From Diphasiastrum complanatum (taxonomy: Eukaryota > Streptophyta > Lycopodiopsida > Lycopodiales > Lycopodiaceae), in assembly GCA_029204225.1 (NCBI GenBank), contig CM055100.1, positions 9,543,058 through 9,607,057 on the forward strand: 64,000 bases of DNA. The letters are read 5' to 3'. Numbering within the stretch: position 1 is the stretch's first letter; each line of letters opens with the position of its first letter. A program made the position numbers and the translations under genes. Below are positions 11,131 through 21,865 of this stretch, in pieces. The notes under the pieces are model-generated. The model was given only the letters and a program-made list of their open reading frames with translations, was not told where the DNA came from and made no database searches.

Positions 11131-13140
11131 ATGGCTTCAAACAGAAGGTGCAGGACTATGAAATTGGTTCTTTTTCTGAAGGTTAGCATGTGCACTTTGT
11201 TTGTACATTTTGGGTACTCGTGCGCTGGATCCATTGAAGCTGACAGCGATGGCAGGTGTTTTCCACTCCTTTTTGCTTTTGGGGATTCTCTGTCCGATAC
11301 TGGAAATGCACAACACATTTTTCCTTTGGAGCAAAAGCGCGCTGCAATGCTTCCCTATGGCCAGACCTTCTTCAATCGTCCTAACGACAGATTCTCTGAT
11401 GGCCGCCTCTTGATCGATTTCATTGGTGAGACAGACTAATTCTGTTAGCATTTGTGAATCACATGCCTACAATGTGTCAATCAGCATGGTCTCATATAAT
11501 TTAGTATATCTACAGCAGCAATATGAACACGAACCATAACAGTCTACGTATATATGCTGTCAATCAATCAGGTGTTCAATACTTAAACCCTTTCCTATTG
11601 CGATTTATAAGAAATCCGGAATGAAATAGGATAATGAAGTTTTAGCTTGTCGCTTTATTTCGTGCTAATAAGAAGATCACCTTGCTGCTGCAGCGCAAGC
11701 TCTGAGGCTCCCCCTTTTAAATCCCTACGTAAAGAGTGCCGGGACTAGCTTTCAGCAAGGAGTTAATTTAGCAACATCGGGAGCCACAGCAACTGATATC
11801 GCCTTCTTGGTTCCATACACGCTGAGAGTGCAGCTATACTGGCTTAGAAAATTCAAGGCCAATATTCTTGAAAGACTAGGTTCAAACGGTACAACATACA
11901 ACTACAACTGCAAATCATAGTATCTCATAAGAAAAAGCAATTGATGTGGCTATAGCTCGAGGGAATTGTTATATTTGCCTGGATGATAAAATTGATCAAT
12001 CAGTTTCTGCATGCAGACACCTTACAGTCATCATTGCCTCCTCTCGACTCTATTAGTAAAGCTTTATACGTTGTTTGGATTGGTGGTAATGACTACAACG
12101 CTCGGCTTTTCGTGTATAACATGACAATGGACCAGTTGACGAAATCTGTGGATGAAGTCATGAATGCAATGTCCTCTAATCTAGAGGTATACAATTATAT
12201 AATGCATATAAAACTGATGGACAGTGCATCACTGAAGGCTAATCTCCGATGATCTACTATACATCTAGTACTGCTTGCCAACCAGAATCACTCGTCCCTT
12301 AACAGAGAAAGCTCAAGCGTGCTAAAATATTGTATGCTGTAGAGATCATCTACTCATCTTTTCAGTACTACCAAGTCGTCATCTTTCAGCTCGCTCATCT
12401 TTTATTTACAAAAGTATCTCCACATAAATGCAAATATAGAACCAAGAATCAATGATTCAACGATTGGCTGATCCTCATTCATTTGTCAACAGGATCTGTA
12501 CACTGAAGGAGCAAGGGCAATATTGATTGTAAATCTTCCACCAGTTGGATGCACTCCAGAAGTGCTGACTTTCGTACGAGGACATCCGCATGAATATGAC
12601 TCCGTCGGCTGCTTCCGGCCATATAATGAAGTATTTCGAGCTCATAATAAGGTTCTGAAGGAGTTGTGGCACAATCTGACCCGATTGCATCCTGACGCAA
12701 CTTTTGTACACGCGGATTACTACGCCATCTCCTACGACATACTACGGCACCCCCTGAAATATGGTAAGCAAAACAGCTTATTTTCTATGTACCAAATCAA
12801 AAATTGCTTTTTCCTTTGGGATGATCATTCAATCTTCGAGCATAGTATTTCAATGATTTCTTGCTTTTCAGGGATGGCTAATGTGATGCAAGCATGCTGC
12901 GGATTGGGTGGGAGCTACAACTTTGACTTCTCACTGCAATGTGGCATGATTCTAGATATCATTGGTGCGCTTTACAGCCCGCCAGCTTGTAAAAATCCAG
13001 CAATATATTCCAATTGGGATGGTATTCATCCAACAGAAGCTTTCTCCCAGATTGTTGCAGCAGCTTTCCTAACTGGGCAGTACATTGAGCCTGCAGATGC
13101 ATTCCAGAATTGCACCTTTGACTTTAGCATGTTTTTGTGA
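11131..13140 (+). CDS. GDSL esterase/lipase, secreted, 5 exons
   Basis: Hand-joined exons 11131-11425, 11694-11888, 12017-12186, 12493-12763 and 12872-13140 give 399 residues with every junction on GT-AG and in frame. The start ATG precedes a basic-hydrophobic signal peptide (residues 1-32, KLVLFLKVSMCTLFV). Block I is FAFGDSLSDTGNA with nucleophile Ser53. Block II is near GVNLATSGATA. Block III is GGNDY with Asn188. Block V is WDGIHPTE with Asp360 and His363. CCGLGGSYNF and PPVGC are also typical. The family hydrolyses acyl esters, often of cell-wall or cuticle lipids or polysaccharide acetates; the substrate here is unknown. Length fits the family (350-400). Intron 4 is 108 bp and stop-free in frame, so its retention would add 36 residues. 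The gene is complete, and no copia or gypsy sequence was seen in its introns. Confidence 0.93.
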
Positions 13141-13227
13141 CAGCTCTTCTGAATGTGATTTTGCTTGATCTTGTTTGTCCGTATTTAAGAACCGGCCACT
13201 GACGTGCTGATGATATTTTGAGCCCAA

Positions 13228-13233
13228 AATAAA
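13228..13233 (+). terminator. Polyadenylation signal of GDSL gene
   Basis: A canonical AATAAA lies 88 bases after the stop codon of the GDSL gene. It is the first such hexamer downstream and is well placed for 3' end formation. Confidence 0.6.
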
Positions 13234-14377
13234 GACTTTCAAGTGGGTTGTTTCCTTTAAACTGCACAGAAATCACTGAAAAAATAGGGTTCCATGGCAC
13301 TAAGCTCTTCATCACATCTGATTTCTTCGAGTAGCAGCTTCATAGACAAGAATATCGTGATACAAGTCAAGCTTGAGCTTTCCTTTCTATGTTGAAGTTG
13401 TAGCAATGAGTGACAAATCTGAATGGCTATACCGGAATTCTTTCAGAAATCACCACGAACCTACAAAGATCTATAATGGCCAGGAAAAAACGTAATCTTT
13501 CCCTTCGAAACTTTCATTTGTTCTCATGACTAAGATTTTGAATGTGGATCATAACAAAGAAAAGTAACATTCGTATGCGTTCATGGCCTAATTTTGAAGA
13601 CCATGTTGATCTTTTTACACGCATGTGATGACATACTATAATTTGATTACAAATGTTATGTTTAACCATAAGTTGTGTAGCAAAACCTTGGTTAATTTGT
13701 CACTTATGACATTAGAGATGTCAAAACATATATATGGTCCTTTGCGGTTTTCATACATTGATATTCTCTTACTCAAAGTGATAGGACTGCCAACTAGGCT
13801 TAAATCTATAAATCACATGATGTTGCATCTACTTTCTCAGATTTTGGAGTTTTCCATAATAATTAATTATAATGAGTTTTTGTAACTGACAAATGTAAAA
13901 AAAGTTTTGGTTGAGATTTCTTTGATATTCCAAATTTCTTTGAAATTTCAGCTCAAAAAATGATACGTTTATCATAGCGTTAATTTAACAACAAGGAATC
14001 ACATTTTTAGAGATCACCTTAAGATCTGTTAACTACAACCATTTTTAGGCTCTTGAATCATCATTTCATAATAAATCACAACCACAAAATAAAATTGTTC
14101 TGTGGTTGTGACTCATAGCTATTACAGATCGTAGTTAGCTTTGTGAACACGCGGTTTTGCCCGCTATTGATTTGTGCTCACCAACATCATCTGACTTGCA
14201 TTTCTATACATTCAATCTGAATAAATTATTGTCTGGTTTTAAATTTTGTCAGTGTTGCATGCTTTCCGCTTTCTATCTGACTCTCTAACTGTTTTGTCTG
14301 ACTGTCTGCTCTTCTACTTCCGCAATCAAACTATGTTTTGTGTTCGCCTACTGTTGTAGTAGTGCACACACCGAGGG
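13234..14377. other. Intergenic, AT-rich, no gene recognised
   Basis: Flank between the GDSL gene and the first recognisable copia gag. No LTR start could be placed, although the element beginning at 14378 should have had a 5' LTR here. One clear hairpin is listed separately. Confidence 0.35.
14076..14111. repeat. Hairpin, 11 bp perfect arms
   Basis: TCACAACCACA at 14076-14086 is the exact reverse complement of TGTGGTTGTGA at 14101-14111, with a 14-base loop. Weaker pairing of GTTAACTAC (near 14030) and GTAGTTAGC (near 14132) lies outside it. The whole may be a decayed miniature inverted-repeat element. Confidence 0.5.
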
Positions 14378-14998
14378 AATCAGTCAACCACATGGCAAGG
14401 CATTTGCCATGGTCACTCTCAATATCAAAGACTCCACATTCGTGCTGCTCAGAAAGCTAAGGATGCATGGGACATCCTAGCAACTCTCTACGACATCAAA
14501 GATGTCACTTCCAAACTCCATCTGAGGAAGAAATTCTTCACTCTCAGAATGTCTGAAGCAGATAGTGTTTCGAGCCATCTCAACACTTTCAAAAACTTTA
14601 TGGAGCAGATGACTGCAAGTGGATTAGTCATTGAAGATTCAGATGTAGTAATGACTCTATTATCAAGTCTCCCTGATGCCTATGAAACTTGGGTTATGGC
14701 AATTTCAATCCAACAACATCTCACTCTATCAAGAGTAATCTCGATGTTACTATAAGAGGAGATCAGAAGAAATATTTCCTCCTCCGGCGGATCCACAAGC
14801 TCTATACACAAAGAAAAATCAAAAGTTTAGATCCAAGAGGTCTACAAAGTCAGACTACACTGGCAAGAGGAGCAATATGTAGCAGCCTGCATCAAACACA
14901 CCATCAACTTCAGGATCTTCATCATTCCAGCTAATGCAAAAACTATTCTGCAAATACTATAAGAGGACTGGCCATCTCATCATGGACTGCAGCCGATG
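14378..14998 (+). pseudogene. Copia gag (UBN2-type) with damaged zinc knuckle
   Basis: Reading + strand frames gives GKAFAMVTLNI, KDAWDILATLYDIKDVTSKL, HLRKKFFTLRMSEAD and DVVMTLLSSLPDAYETWVMA, the standard order of plant copia gag. The C-terminal zinc knuckle reads CKYYKRTGHLIMDC (14951-14994); the second Cys is replaced by Tyr. The frame is broken near 14450 and 14756. N-terminal residues are missing. At about 14995 the sequence switches to inverted integrase. Confidence 0.85.
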
Positions 14999-15432
14999 AA
15001 GATCGACTTTTTGCTGGTGTCGTCCAACTTCTTTCTTAAATCTTCAAGGATCTGAACGTAGGCATTGCATCCAAACACTCGAATATGCTTAAGTGATGGC
15101 TTCAATCCTGTCCAGACCTCATAAGGTGTTTTGCGATTCAGGGCCTTAGTGATTGATCGATTTTGCAGATAGGTAGTTGTAGTAACAACTTCTGCCCAAA
15201 ATTTCTTTGGAAGAGAGGCATGGGCCAGTATGCTCTTGGCACTTTCGATGAGTTTCTGATTCTTCCTCTCAGCTACACCATTGGACTGAGGTGAGTAGCT
15301 GGTTGTGTATTGATGATGTATTCCATGCAGAAATCCTTGAATTCAGTGGAGATGTATTCTCCCCCTCCATCAGTATGTAGAACCTTGATCTTTCTCTGGG
15401 TTTGATTTCCAACTGATGCCTTGAATTGTTTA
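14993..15432 (-). pseudogene. Copia integrase core, inverted segment
   Basis: The - strand reads, from high to low coordinate, YSPQSNGVAERKNQKLIESA, KSILAHASLPKKFWAEVVTT, LQNRSITKALNRKTPYEVW and LKHIRVFGCNAYVQI, i.e. the second half of the copia integrase core, well conserved. Gag on the left and the post-integrase/RT sequence on the right are both on the + strand, so this block is flipped relative to its element. Protease and the first part of integrase are missing. Confidence 0.88.
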
Positions 15433-15529
15433 AAGGTCATGAAGGCTGCTTCATCTTCCTCTTGTTCCTAGATTGAGTGACTGGTTGTAGCAGCATTGGC
15501 TTGCTGTTGGAACTTCTTCTTCTTTTCTA

Positions 15530-17185
15530 TTCCCTAGATCACAATGCGTACAAGCTCTACAACCTAGACACTCAGAAATCGTTCACTAATGGAGACATAT
15601 TTTTTGTGGAATTAAAGACCGATTCTTCAACCACAAGGGAAAAGTTCCATCGACTTTCAATCCCAGAGTCGACAACTTTGAACTCAAGACTGATCACAAG
15701 CTTGACACCGACTCCTCTGACAATGAATCACGACAAGTCGAATCGCATCAGAGGACCGAAGTTCACAACCCAGAAGATTGAACTGGTCCAGACAGCCTCC
15801 ATTTTGATTTATGGATGATCCAGTCTGCTACTTTGTATAGGAACCAACCACTATTTCTGAGACAATGTCGACACCTGATGCTAACCAATGGAAAGTTGCA
15901 ATGGGCACTAAATTCGATTCTCTTATCGAGAATCAAACATCGACTATTACTGAGCTGCCAAAGGATCAAAATTTGATTCCATGCAAATGGATATTCAAAG
16001 CGAAGTATGATGTTGAAGGAAGATTAAATTGATACAAGGCCATGCTGGTAGCCAAAGGCTTCTCCCAGATTATACGGAGACCTTCAGCCCTGTCGTTGAG
16101 CATGTTTTGATTCATCTATTGATCTCCTTTGTAGCTGCAGCCAATCTTGAAGTCCACCAAATGAATGTCGAGACTGCCTTCCCCAACTGGACTATCGAAG
16201 AGGAAATCTATATGTCACAGCCAGAGGGATACGAGCTGAAGGGTAAGAAGCACCTTGTGTGCAAAATTTACAAGGCTCTTTATGGTCTGAAACAATCACC
16301 AAGAGCCTGGTTTCAAAAGATCAATGCATTTTTCTACTTTCTTCATTTTTATCACTCTTTATGTCGACGATATGTTACAATATAGTAACATTCTGAATTT
16401 ACTAAAGGATACAAAATGCATGCTAGAATATGAGTACAAGACGACTGATATGGATCCAGCCCATTACTGTCTCAGAATCCAGACCTATCGAGATCGACCC
16501 AACAGACAGATCTTCATCAGTCAACAACGATATCTCATCAACGTGCTGGAAAAATATGGAATGACCAACTACAAATCGAGTTACTTTCCACTCGACCTTG
16601 GTCTAAAACTTTCAAAGGAACAATTCCCTCAAACCAAGGCAGAAAAAGAGGAAATGAAGTAGTAGTATCCATTTCACTCCATTATCGGCTTACTAATGTA
16701 TGCAATGCTCTGCACTCGACCTGACCTTGCATACTCGATCAGTTCACTTAGTTAGTTCCTATCGATAACCCATTGGGAAGCGCTCATGAAGGTCATGAAG
16801 TACATCCAAGTGACAAAATATCTCAGCATCTACTATGGAGGCAGCTAATCTGCCAATATTCTCGAAGGATATACAGATGCAGATTGGGCATGAGATATCA
16901 ACACCAGAAGATTGACTTCTAGATCTATATTTTTGTACAATCAAGGCCCAATCTCATGGAACAGCCAAAAGCACACCTCAGTAGCATTATCTTCGATCGA
17001 ATCAAAATACATAGTTGCCACGAATGCTACCAAGGAGGCAATTTGGCTAAGGAACCTGCTTGCAGATATTGACCTTGCTCAAGAACATCCAATTACAACT
17101 TATTATGATAATCAAAGCACAATAGCACTCTCTCTAAACCCGAGATTTCACTCTCAAAGCCAACACATCGATATCAGGTATCACT
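15530..17185 (+). pseudogene. Copia RT and RNase H, decayed
   Basis: After HNAYKLYNLDTQKSFTNGD (post-integrase) come RT motifs: KWIFKAKYDVEGRLN, LVAKGFSQ, TETFSPVVEHV, YGLKQSPRAWFQKI and LYVDDML (catalytic YVDD intact). RNase H follows: LLMYAMLCTRPDLAYSISSL, GYTDADWA, SVALSSIESKYIVATNATKE and TTYYDNQSTIALSLNPRF. At least five frameshifts or stops are present. At 17181-17186 the frame jumps directly into the LTR, so about 180 bp of pol end and polypurine tract seen in the sister copy (29340-29516) have been lost. Confidence 0.88.
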
Positions 17186-17357
17186 TGTTGGAATTCGATG
17201 CTCAGCCTCAAATCCTTTTTATTAATGAGCATCTTGAAAGAGCATCCTGAAAAATCAACTGAAGTCGACTCTATCGACTTCGAAGTCATCATAGTCCAAA
17301 GTCCGACTTATTGACTTCGACGTCACCATGTATATATGTATATAATAATGCTAACCT

Positions 17358-17491
17358 CCATCAAAGTGCTCGACACATCGAGTCAACTGACACATTGAAG
17401 TGCCCGAAGTACTTGACACATCAAAGTGTCCGACACATCGAGGTACCAGACACATCAAAGTGCCCCACACATCGAGGTACCCGACTTATCG
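17358..17491. repeat. 17-18 bp tandem repeat inside LTR
   Basis: About seven degenerate units resembling GACACATCGAGGTACCC or GACACATCAAAGTGCCC lie head to tail. They sit where LTR enhancer (U3) sequence is expected. Related CGACTT-rich repeats occur at the same relative place in the copies at 28254-28406 and 36035-36190. Confidence 0.75.
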
Positions 17492-17733
17492 GCTTTCTCA
17501 TCAGGAGAATAATCCATCCATGAACTATCAGACAATATCAAGTACATCACTAACAGTTCACCTAACTTGTACATATATTGATAGTCAGAAAGGATGGCCA
17601 TCTAATGCATAACGACCACAGTAAATTAAGTAGATGGATTTGATGCTTCCAATGCACTTCTACCAGAGCTACTCTAATTCCATATCAGTCAATCAGTTCT
17701 CTGATCTACACTAAATTCCAACACAAGAAAGTC

Positions 17734-17858
17734 TAGGACATCTTGAGCACCTTGTATGAAGTGCATGACGTAGCTTCCAAACTACATCTCAAGAGAAAAT
17801 TCTTCTCCCTCAAGATGACAAATGGTGATTCATAACATAGTCACATTAACCAAATCCT
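17734..17858 (+). pseudogene. Copia gag fragment inside LTR
   Basis: The + strand reads KVxDILSTLYEVHDVASKL and LKRKFFSLKMTNGDS, a segment of copia gag equal to that in 14480-14570 and 19220-19330. It is placed between the proximal and distal halves of an LTR, so recombination has put coding sequence into an LTR. Confidence 0.75.
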
Positions 17859-18434
17859 ATTTGTAAAGTACAGATTAGCCATTCTTTTAATTAGTTAGCC
17901 ACATGTATATATACATTGACTTATCAGTTGCTTCGGTTAGGCTCCATGAACAACGCTAAGCTCCATTGATAGCTGGACATTGAATTAGCTCAAAACTCGA
18001 TCAAGTGGAGCTTTCAGAGCGCAAATGCTTTTATCTTTCTCTCTATTATCATAGAGTATTGTTTCAGGAAGATCGCAACTCTGTATGCATTCAGACTGTA
18101 TTTTCTTCACAACTAAATAATTTCTATTCCAATAATCTAGGTCATGCATGTCATCTTGAATGCTCATTTTATTCATGTTCTGATTGTTCATTGTCAGCAG
18201 ATAAACTTATTTGTAGATTAAACTGTTCATGTGACTGATAACATATGTTGATTTGTCATTCCAATCACCTCACCTAAAATGCTTCAACAAGGCTAAATCT
18301 AAAACCTAGATAATTCATGCATGGCTATGGAATCGATCTTTTTGATAGATGTAGTTGCATGCACCAAGGATTGTGCTCGCTTCACTCTAATGCGTTCGCT
18401 CTGATGTGACGGGCGTAGACATCGAATCCCAACA

Positions 18435-18448
18435 TGGTATTAGAGCAG
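18435..18448 (+). promoter_or_regulatory. Primer-binding site, initiator Met-tRNA type
   Basis: TGGTATTAGAGCAG directly follows the LTR end. It differs by one base from TGGTATCAGAGC, the usual plant copia site complementary to initiator tRNA-Met. It fixes both the LTR end and the + orientation of the second internal region. Confidence 0.85.
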
Positions 18449-18599
18449 TAATCACTGCTCTCTGATTCTTGGAGGTGGAACTAGAGCTGACATTATCAGG
18501 ACGATTGTTCGGATATAGTGTAGACATTTGCTATAATTGTTTCCAGTCATATAATCTACTATCTGCATACACTCATCTTGAAATTCCAAATGGATTCAT

Positions 18600-19390
18600 A
18601 ACCATAGTCTACTCTAATGGTAGACAAACTCGATGGTCTGAACTACCACTTATGGAAATTCAAGATGAAGGTTGTACTGATGGCCAAGGAGCTTTGGAAA
18701 ATAGTCGTTGGAACCGAACTACTTTCTAGTGTCGACGAGCAAGCCATTTTCAAGTGGAATCTCAAGGATGGCAAGGCTTTCGGCCATTAGAGGAGTTCTA
18801 AATCCAAAAAAGACCCTTTGTAAAGATTCTTTTTATATTTTTTCTCAATTTTTTCCTACACATGGACCAATCAAAACACTCAAATTTGAAATCTACGTAA
18901 CGTAACTTTTTGAGTCCACATTTTCATTTTGCACTAAAACTGGCATAACTTCTTAGTGGTAAGTCCAAATTTAGCAGAGTTTGGTGCATTGGAAAGCGCT
19001 CAACAAGGGCTTTCCAATGATATGTTAGATGACATACTTCTGAGCTACGATTAAAAAGTTATGGCAAGTCAAAAGTATTAGTGTTATAATATTTTAATAA
19101 TATAAACTACATCTTGCACGGATTCTTAAAGGGTCTTTTTGGAGCTCAAAACTCCTCTAATGTTAATCACCCTTAATATCTCCACCACACAGATTGGCCA
19201 CATCAGACAAGCCCAATCTTCGAAAGAGGCTTGGGATATATTGAGTATACTATATGAAGTGAGAGATGTCACTTTGAAGCTGCATCTAAGGAGAAACTTC
19301 TTCTCACTCAAAATGTTAGATAGTGATTTTCTTTAGAATCACATTAATCAATTTAAGACTCGATTAGAGTAGATGGTGGCAATAGGTTCA
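18600..19390 (+). pseudogene. Copia gag (second element), split by a MITE
   Basis: Across frames the + strand reads LWKFKMKVVLMAKELWKIVV, VDEQAIFKWNLKDGKAF, then, after a 376 bp insertion, MLITLNISTTQIGHI, SSKEAWDILSILYEVRDVTL and KLHLRRNFFSLKMLDSD. This is the N-terminal half of copia gag, placed as expected about 170 bp after the primer-binding site. Frameshifts and a stop at about 19334 break it. At about 19385 it meets the inverted gag-end/protease/integrase block. Confidence 0.85.
18786..19161. mobile_element. MITE-like insertion with terminal inverted repeats
   Basis: The ends are inverted copies: ATTAGAGGAGTT at 18786 and AACTCCTCTAAT ending 19161, with imperfect pairing continuing through AAAAGACCCTTT for about 35 bp. 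The 376 bp interior codes for nothing. It contains a perfect 11 bp hairpin CATTGGAAAGC/GCTTTCCAATG (18987-19019). It splits a copia gag frame exactly between KAF and MLITLN. The target duplication is only two bases (AT or TA). Superfamily is uncertain; a Tc1/mariner-like MITE is possible. Confidence 0.75.
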
Positions 19391-20650
19391 TCCTTAAGTC
19401 ATTTGAGATGTACGCGCCGCCATTGTCGCTTCTAAGAGTTTTGATCTTCTTGCATGTCTGCAACTCGGCATTTACTTTGTATTTCTTGAAAAATTGGAAG
19501 GCTTTAGATTTGTGCTTTAGAAAATATACAACAGTTCTTTTTTACTAGTCATCTATAAATGTAATAAAGAATTTAGCACCAAGCAGTGATGGTGTTTGCA
19601 TTGGGCCACATATATCAGTATGTACAATGTCTAGCAAATCTTTAGATATGTGTTCTTGATTTGACTTAAATGGTCTTCTTGTCTGCTTTCCTATTATACA
19701 GCTTTGGGAGACAAGAGGGTCGACAATTCTATAGTATAAATCATGAACTGAAGAATGTCTAGACATGTAGCCTATTGATGTATGATTAAGGTGACCAAGT
19801 CTATAATGCCAAATCAGTCCTTTATTAATAGAAGCTGAACTGCTTAAAGCATGATCAGTTACAGAGTTACAATGACTAAGCCTATAGAGATATCCTTGTC
19901 TCTTTTTGAGTAAAAGAACTCTCCTGCTCTTATCAAGAATGCGTCAGAAATCTACTTGAAACTCTAGCTTATGTCCCAACTCTATAATTCGACTAACCAC
20001 AACAGATTTGTCAACGGGTTTGAGACATGCAATACATTTGGTATGAGCTTAAATAATCCATTCTGAAAATTCAGTTTTATAGTACATTCACCTTCAATTC
20101 TCTGAGAGCTACTGTCTCCAAGGTGAACAAATTTTTTGATGTTGTAGGCCAAATAATCGATAAACCATTCTTGGTGGCTTGTCATATGTTGTGTTGCTCC
20201 AAAATCGAGGAACCACTCCAATTGTGACATGGTGATGGTTCACCATGAAGACTTCTTGCTCTCATCGTCTTCTTTTTTTATCTTCTACTTTGTTTTAGCT
20301 GCATGGGCTTGTTGATCCAGCTGCTTCTTCCTGTCATTGTTGAACTTCAAGATTCGACAGTCATGGATTTCATGGTTTGCCCTTTTGTACTACCTACAGA
20401 AGAGTCTTTTCGTGTTCTGAGTAGGTGGCTGATTCTGGGTCTTCTGTGACTGCTTCTGATTGTTGTTGGTCTATTGGACAACTTTCTTCTTCTGTTGCTT
20501 CCTTGTGTTCTTCTTCATGATTAATGCTTGTGAGTCGTTGATGGAGGACAAGGATTCTCCATTCCTTCTTGTTTCCTCTTGCAGCAACATGATTAAGACT
20601 CTGGACCATGTTATATCTGACAAGGCATCGAGCAACAGTTTGTTGCTTCC
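19385..20650 (-). pseudogene. Inverted copia block: gag end, protease, integrase start
   Basis: From high to low coordinate the - strand reads a zinc knuckle (YKRANHEIHDC, about 20345-20395, first Cys pair broken by a stop), the protease region (LEWFLDFGATQHMTS, with DFG instead of DSG, 19982-20230) and the GAG-pre-integrase/integrase start (DLLDIVHTDICGPMQTPSLL, FFITFIDD; 19545-19766), then decayed integrase to about 19385. The flanking gag (left) and integrase end/RT (right) are on the + strand and are exactly the missing neighbours. Flipping this block would restore the normal order. Confidence 0.87.
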
Positions 20651-21865
20651 TATTCTCCACAGTCAGAATGGACTGGCAGAAAGGAAGAATAAGACCTTAG
20701 TCGAGTTTGCCAAATGCGTGATAGCTCATTCTTTGTTGTCCAAATCATTCTGGCAACATGCTATATCAATAGCAACTAAAGACTTACCTGACAACAAAAC
20801 TCCTCATGAAGTTTGGACAGATTTCAAACCTTTATTAAAACATTTGAGAGTATTATTATGCTCATGTCCCAAAGAACAACAGAAAGAAATTGGATGAGCA
20901 TTCTTTCAAGACTATTTTTGTTGGCTATTGTACTTCTGATGGAATGTATAGACTATACAATATAGAAATCTATAAAGTTTTTACTAACAGGGATGTGACT
21001 TTTATCAAAGATTAGTTTATTGATCTGAAGGGCAAGGACCAAATGCCGTCTACAATTTCTGCTTCGACAACTGATTCTTTTCATAAGGTAATTTCTGTTC
21101 CTTCTAGTAGTCACTCCGTACAGTCGGACCCAGACGAAGAAGAAGGCAACTCAGGAGTAGTTAGCACAAAGTCGAATTTCAAAAACTTCGACCAGAAGAT
21201 CAACAAGAACTCAAACTCAGCTTGTCCGACACACTGATGAGTATGCTCCCTATTTTATTCAGGAGCCAGGCGCAGTTGAGGAAGCTATGTCACAGGCCAA
21301 TTCAGATCTCTGAAAGGAAGCAATGGACAAGGAGTACAACTCACTATAGAGGAACTACACATGGACTGTCACCAAGCTTCCAGCAAAAAAAAAAAAGTAA
21401 TCGACTGCAAATGGATCTTTAAGATCAAATACAAAGCAGACGACAATATCGACAGAAGGAAAGCTCGACTCGTGGCAAGGGGATTTTTACAAATTCCCAA
21501 TATTGACTACTTCGAAACTTTCAATCCAGTTGTCAGCATACTTCTATTCGACTGCTACTTTCATATGTTGCTGCAGTAGATCTTGAGGTACATCAGATGG
21601 ATGTACAAATAGCATTCCTCAATGGAGTTATCGAGGAGGACATCTACACCAGAAGGCTACATCCTCAATGGTCAAGAAGACTAGGTATGCAAACTCCATA
21701 AAGCTTTGTATAGTCTGAAGCAATCATCCATAGCATGATTTCATTGAATCAACACGTTCTTGATTGATCATGGATTCCAACCTAGCTCTGCAAGCTGTAA
21801 TGTATATTTCAAAGTTGTTAATCAATTATTTGTCATCATCACACTCCATGTGGATGATACATTGT
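20650..21865 (+). pseudogene. Copia integrase end and RT, truncated
   Basis: The + strand reads SQNGLAERKNKTLVEFAKCV, LSKSFWQHAISIA, NKTPHEVWTDFKP, GMYRLYNIEIYKVFTNRDVT and then RT: KVIDCKWIFKIKYKADDNID, RKARLVARGF, DYFETFNPVVS and ITLHVDDTLF (VDD of the catalytic box). Several frameshifts are present. RT stops abruptly at about 21865, after the VDD box, against unrelated AT-rich sequence. It continues the element that began at the 18435 primer-binding site. Confidence 0.86.

Larger units (their letters stand above)
17186..18434 (+). mobile_element. Copia LTR shared by two internal regions
   Basis: It starts TGTTGGAATTCGATG and ends CATCGAATCCCAACA, near-perfect terminal inverted repeats with the TG...CA ends of an LTR. 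The start matches the LTR that follows a pol end at 29517. The distal part (17864-18434) is matched in reverse at 27593-28150 and, more diverged, at 35470-35935. A copia gag fragment sits inside it at 17734-17858, so this LTR is chimeric. It serves as 3' LTR for 14378-17185 and 5' LTR for 18600 onward. Confidence 0.8.

Noticed and set aside
17358-17491. Tandem array considered as a CRISPR-like array
   Set aside because: Units are contiguous without unique spacers, and it lies within a plant LTR.
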